From: Phycisphaerae bacterium
GTDB taxonomy: Bacteria; Planctomycetota; Phycisphaerae; SM23-33
Assembly: GCA_018335035.1 (NCBI GenBank)
Contig: JAGXKT010000011.1
Coordinates: forward strand, 18,186-82,185
Direction of reading: 5' to 3'
Length of the DNA: 64,000 nt
Below are positions 60,977 to 64,000 of this stretch, in pieces (positions within the stretch are counted from its first letter, which is position 1; each line of letters begins with the position of its first letter). The notes beneath the pieces were generated by a model. That model was given only the letters and a program-made list of their open reading frames with translations, did not search any database and had not been told where the DNA came from. The translations under genes were made by a program, and so were the position numbers.

Positions 60977-62695
60977 ATGAGCAAGACAAACCTGACAATC
61001 ACGATCATCGCGACGCTGGGGATTCTCGCGGCCGCGGTGACGGTCATGTGGTCCACGCTCGGCTGCGATACGCGGGCAGATCAGTCGTTCACGGGCCGCG
61101 CCGCGCCGGGCGGGCGAGACCTGGCCGGCAAGGAGGCGGCAGACAGCCGTCTTGGGCTTGAGCAACGCCGTCCCGCGGCTTCCTACATGGCCCCCATGCC
61201 GATGGGCGAAGGCGAAGCGCCGGCCGGGTTCAACACGGAGTCCTACGACTTCGTCGCAGAGAACGGGTTTCTCGCCGTCGGGGAGCATCCGCTGAGCACG
61301 TTTTCGATCGACGTGGACACGGCCAGCTATTCGAACATCCGCCGCTTCCTGGCCCGCCAGGGGCACCTGCCGCCGCCCGGGGCGGTCCGCATCGAGGAGA
61401 TGATCAACTACTTCGATTACGACTACGCCGGCCCGGAAGGCAGCGACCCGTTCGCCGTGCACGTCGACCTGGCCGGCTGCCCGTGGGCGCCGAAGCACCG
61501 CCTCGCGCGGATCGGCCTCAAAGGCCGCGAGATCGACGCCGACAAGCGCCCGCTGAGCAACCTCGTGTTCCTGCTGGACGTCTCCGGGTCCATGCGGTCG
61601 GCCCACAAGCTCGACCTGGTCAAGAAGGGCATGAAACTGCTGGTCGAGAACCTCACCGAAAACGACAGCGTGGCGATCGTCGTCTACGCCGGCTCGTCGG
61701 GGCTGGTCCTGCCGGCGACCAACGGCGACGACAAGGCCGCGATCGTCGCGGCGCTGGACAAGCTTTCGGCCGGGGGGTCCACCGCCGGCGGCGCGGGAAT
61801 CACGCTGGCCTACAAGGTCGCCCGCGAGAACTACATCGACGGCGGCTGCAACCGCGTGATCCTCTGCACCGACGGCGACTTCAACGTGGGCATCACCGAT
61901 CACAGCCGGCTGATCCGGCTGATCCAGGACAAGGCCGCAAGCGGCGTGTTCCTGTCCGTGCTGGGCTTCGGCACGGGCAACTACAAGGACTCGCGGATGG
62001 AGAAGCTCGCCGACAAGGGCAACGGCAACTACGCCTACGTCGACTCGCTCGCCGAGGCGCGCAAGGTGCTCGTCCGGCAGATTTCCGGGACGCTGGTGAC
62101 GATCGCCAAGGACGTGAAGATCCAGGTGGAGTTCAACCCCGCCAAGGTGGCCGGCTACCGCCTGATCGGCTACGAGAACCGCCTGCTGAACAAGGAAGAC
62201 TTCAACGACGACACCAAGGACGCCGGGGAAATCGGCGCCGGGCACACGGTCACGGCGTTGTACGAAATCGTCCCGGCCGGCGTGGAGGTGCCGTCGTCCG
62301 CCCCGCCGGTCGATGAGCTGAAGTATCAGCCCGGCGCGGAGGCCGACGATCCCTCAGCCGCGATGGTCGCACCGGTCCCCGTCAGCGACGAGACGATGAC
62401 CGTCAAGCTGCGCTACAAGCAGCCGGACGGCGAGACGAGCCGCAAGCTCGTCTTCGCCGTCACCGACGACGGGGCGACGCTGGCGGACGCCTCGGAAGAC
62501 TTCCGCTTCGCCGCGGCCGTCGCGGCCTTCGGCATGCTCCTGCGCGACAGCGAGCACGCCGGGTCGTACACCTACGCCGGCGCGGCCGAGCTGGGCGCCG
62601 CCGCCGTCGGCGACGACCGCCACGGCTACCGAAAGCAGTTCGTCGAGCTGGTCAACAAGGCCGATGCCCTGCCCGACCGGGTCGCCGGGCGATAA
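60977..62695 (+). CDS. YfbK-like von Willebrand factor A protein
   Basis: 572 residues. N-terminal membrane/lipoprotein segment (LTITIIATLGILAAAVTVMW; LGC near residue 30), then a spacer with the YfbK start motif AENGFLAVGEHPLSTFSIDV, the DTASYSNIRRFL region, and the vWA MIDAS in NLVFLLDVSGSMRSAHKLDL, TLAYKVARENYIDGGCNRVI and LCTDGDFNVG. A DUF3520-type C-terminal domain closes (AEDFRFAAAVAAFGMLLRDS in similar form). Metal-dependent protein binding outside the cytoplasm is likely; exact role unknown. Start at ATG 60977 agrees with GGGAGA. Confidence 0.88.
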   Translation: MSKTNLTITIIATLGILAAAVTVMWSTLGCDTRADQSFTGRAAPGGRDLAGKEAADSRLGLEQRRPAASYMAPMPMGEGEAPAGFNTESYDFVAENGFLAVGEHPLSTFSIDVDTASYSNIRRFLARQGHLPPPGAVRIEEMINYFDYDYAGPEGSDPFAVHVDLAGCPWAPKHRLARIGLKGREIDADKRPLSNLVFLLDVSGSMRSAHKLDLVKKGMKLLVENLTENDSVAIVVYAGSSGLVLPATNGDDKAAIVAALDKLSAGGSTAGGAGITLAYKVARENYIDGGCNRVILCTDGDFNVGITDHSRLIRLIQDKAASGVFLSVLGFGTGNYKDSRMEKLADKGNGNYAYVDSLAEARKVLVRQISGTLVTIAKDVKIQVEFNPAKVAGYRLIGYENRLLNKEDFNDDTKDAGEIGAGHTVTALYEIVPAGVEVPSSAPPVDELKYQPGAEADDPSAAMVAPVPVSDETMTVKLRYKQPDGETSRKLVFAVTDDGATLADASEDFRFAAAVAAFGMLLRDSEHAGSYTYAGAAELGAAAVGDDRHGYRKQFVELVNKADALPDRVAGR

Positions 62696-62722
62696 CGCAC
62701 CCACGCCACCGCATTACAAAGG

Positions 62723-62757
62723 CGCCGGCGGAATCGGGGGACCGCCGGCGTCTTCTT
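62723..62757 (+). terminator. Candidate terminator after the vWA gene
   Basis: cgccggcgg (62723-62731) pairs perfectly with ccgccggcg (62742-62750), followed by tcttcttg. It lies 28 bases after the stop at 62695. The T-tract is interrupted, so efficiency is uncertain. Confidence 0.6.
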
Positions 62758-62895
62758 GCGCGCCCGCGCCCGTGTCCCGCCTGGCAGCGCGGCCGGCTGA
62801 GCGCTTGCCAAAAACGTCTGCCCTGTGGCACACTCGATGCTGGCGACACGGCGTGCGGCCGCGAGCGTTGTGCACATCAAAACGAAAGGAATGCC

Positions 62896-63747
62896 ATGAT
62901 ACGCACGGGAACGCCCCCACGCAGGTTCGGATTGGTCCTGGTCACGTTGTTTGCCGCGGCCGGGCTGGTCGCCGGCGGATGCAATAGCGACGACGAGAAC
63001 GCCGCACCGACGACGCGACCGGTCGGGACAACGCCGCAGGAACGCAAAGCGCCACCGGCCGCCGACGCCGAACCGCCGACATTCGCCGAACTGGCCGCAC
63101 TGCCCGCACGCCAGGACAACTGGCACGCGCGCGTGGTGCTGCCGGACGCCATGCCGGGCACAATGACCGCACGGGTCACGGCGGGCGGGGCGAAGCTCGT
63201 TTATGGCGAGGGCCCGATGTCGAGCATTCTTGTTGCGCGGGATCAACAGCTCTTGCGGCTTGATTCACATCAAACGGGCTCGCCTATGGGCGCCGTCGTG
63301 GAGTACTCGTCGGAACAGCTGGAGACCGCCGGGAGTGGTGGTCTGTGGCTTGACGCCGCACGGGGGTATGCGCGGTTTCAACAACTGTTCGACGTGTCAC
63401 CCATCGACGCGCCGCAGGATGCCGGCGCGGCCGATAGCGATCTCGTCTGGTTCACATGCCGCCCGCGGACCGCGAAGGGCCATGCGACCACACGCCCTGC
63501 CAAAAGCCGCGCACCGGCGTACCACATTGGCCTCGGTCCTTCAGACGGGCTTGTGCGCACCATGCTTCTCAGACATTCCGACGGCGATAAGTCGATCAGC
63601 ATGCGTTTCGCCGCGCAGATACGCAAAGGCGTCTGCACGCCGGGCGACGTCCGCCTGACGGCGGAAGAAGCGGCCGTGGCGTGGACCGACGCCGCCACGG
63701 GCGAGCCGCTGACGCTGCCGGATTGGGCCCTGCCGCTGGATGAATGA
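62896..63747 (+). CDS. Hypothetical lipoprotein
   Basis: 283 residues. Lipoprotein signal with lipobox AGGC (VLVTLFAAAGLVAGGC). The body has a Pro/Ala stalk, then a beta-rich domain (MTARVTAGGAKLVYGEGPMS, SSILVARDQQLLRLDSHQTG, VEYSSEQLETAGSGG, ISMRFAAQIRKGVC) that may fold as a LolA/outer-membrane lipoprotein carrier-like or periplasmic domain; not certain. AAAGGA is a fair ribosome site before ATG 62896. Confidence 0.7.
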   Translation: MIRTGTPPRRFGLVLVTLFAAAGLVAGGCNSDDENAAPTTRPVGTTPQERKAPPAADAEPPTFAELAALPARQDNWHARVVLPDAMPGTMTARVTAGGAKLVYGEGPMSSILVARDQQLLRLDSHQTGSPMGAVVEYSSEQLETAGSGGLWLDAARGYARFQQLFDVSPIDAPQDAGAADSDLVWFTCRPRTAKGHATTRPAKSRAPAYHIGLGPSDGLVRTMLLRHSDGDKSISMRFAAQIRKGVCTPGDVRLTAEEAAVAWTDAATGEPLTLPDWALPLDE

Positions 63748-63774
63748 GCGACGCCGTGGGAGCGACGCCGTGGG
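63747..63774. repeat. 14-base tandem duplication after the lipoprotein gene
   Basis: agcgacgccgtggg occurs twice head-to-tail (63747-63760, 63761-63774), starting at the last base of the stop codon. It is followed by a further agcggagcg variant. Typical of replication slippage. Confidence 0.7.
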
Positions 63775-63849
63775 AGCGGAGCGTCATCCGTAGTCCGCGA
63801 ATCCTTGAGCCCGCCTTGTCGTCTCGGTGTCTCCGCGGCTGTGTGACAG

Positions 63850-64000
63850 CTACGCCTTGCGGCGTTTGAGCAATTCGGCGAGGTCGGCGACCTGTTGTTC
63901 GGCGGCCCGGACGCGGGCGAGGGAAACCGTCGCGTGTCCCCAGCGGAGGCGGTAGTAGAGGTCCACGAGGTCGTCGAGGGCATCGGCGGGCAGGTCGAGG
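63850..64000 (-). CDS. 3' end of a coiled-coil protein, 5' end outside window
   Basis: The stop is TAG at 63852-63850. The visible 49 residues read LDLPADALDDLVDLYYRLRW, then GHATVSLARVRAAEQQVADL and AELLKRRKA, a helical end. Good coding bias. The gene continues past the right edge; no family can be named from this part. Confidence 0.6.
   Translation of the reverse strand, partial: LDLPADALDDLVDLYYRLRWGHATVSLARVRAAEQQVADLAELLKRRKA

Overview
The window is a GC-rich (about two thirds G+C by eye), densely coded bacterial chromosome segment. The gene families (DUF2617 protein, a FliA/WhiG sigma factor beside dapF, CxPxR sulfatase, YfbK-type von Willebrand protein, DUF5060 glycoside hydrolase, DUF5309 capsid protein, short hairpin repeats between genes) suggest a planctomycete, most likely Phycisphaerae-like. 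This lineage call is an inference; there is no rRNA to confirm it. I saw no tRNA, rRNA, CRISPR array, transposase or integrase.

Layout. (1) 1-10965: one plus-strand flagellar export and regulation block: a MerR-type regulator (5' end off the window), a FliF-FliG fusion, fliO, fliP, fliQ, fliR, flhB, flhA, flhF, flhG and the sigma factor fliA. Two features are unusual. The MS-ring protein FliF is joined to the FliG middle and C-terminal domains, and FlhB stops just before its autocleaving NPTH domain. (2) 11078-12352: dapF and a zinc-ribbon protein. (3) 12560-16238, minus strand: a beta-phosphoglucomutase-like HAD protein, a URO-D-like protein and a secreted DUF5060 glycosidase. (4) 16525-17709: a DUF4143 ATPase behind a perfect 18-bp palindrome. 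(5) 17821-30681, minus strand: an unbroken cassette of phage structural genes (portal, scaffold-like, DUF5309 capsid, connector and tail-like proteins, fibre with 15-residue repeats, membrane and lipoprotein genes). It has no recognisable terminase, tape measure, endolysin or integrase, so it is either a prophage remnant or a domesticated gene-transfer-agent-like particle locus.

(6) 30959-42644: mixed metabolism and envelope genes: purB coupled to a 2Fe-2S flavin oxidoreductase, two truncated genes around a probable deletion scar (33.9-34.1 kb), a lipoprotein amidase, a DUF2617 protein, a SEC-C mini-protein, a Rieske-AIF-type oxidoreductase, LemA, a GT87-type mannosyltransferase-like protein and a site-2 protease with CBS domains. 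(7) 42921-52796: core housekeeping: pgi, a PurS-PurS-PurL fusion, a GNAT acetyltransferase, guaB, coaE, rho with a classical hairpin-T terminator, and nikR. (8) 52987-63747: murD coupled to an active/inactive pair of M16 peptidases, a class III-like sirtuin, a DegT aminotransferase, a sulfatase, a vWA (YfbK-like) protein and a lipoprotein. The 3' end of one more minus-strand gene lies at the right edge.

How the genes work together. The flagellar block would supply the rotor base (FliF-FliG), the export gate (FliOPQR-FlhBA), pole and number control (FlhF/FlhG) and the late-gene sigma factor. purB, purL and guaB together cover three steps of purine synthesis but sit in separate transcription units. 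In the phage cassette, many adjacent genes overlap by 4 bases (ATGA or GTGA), which points to one translationally coupled operon under selection.
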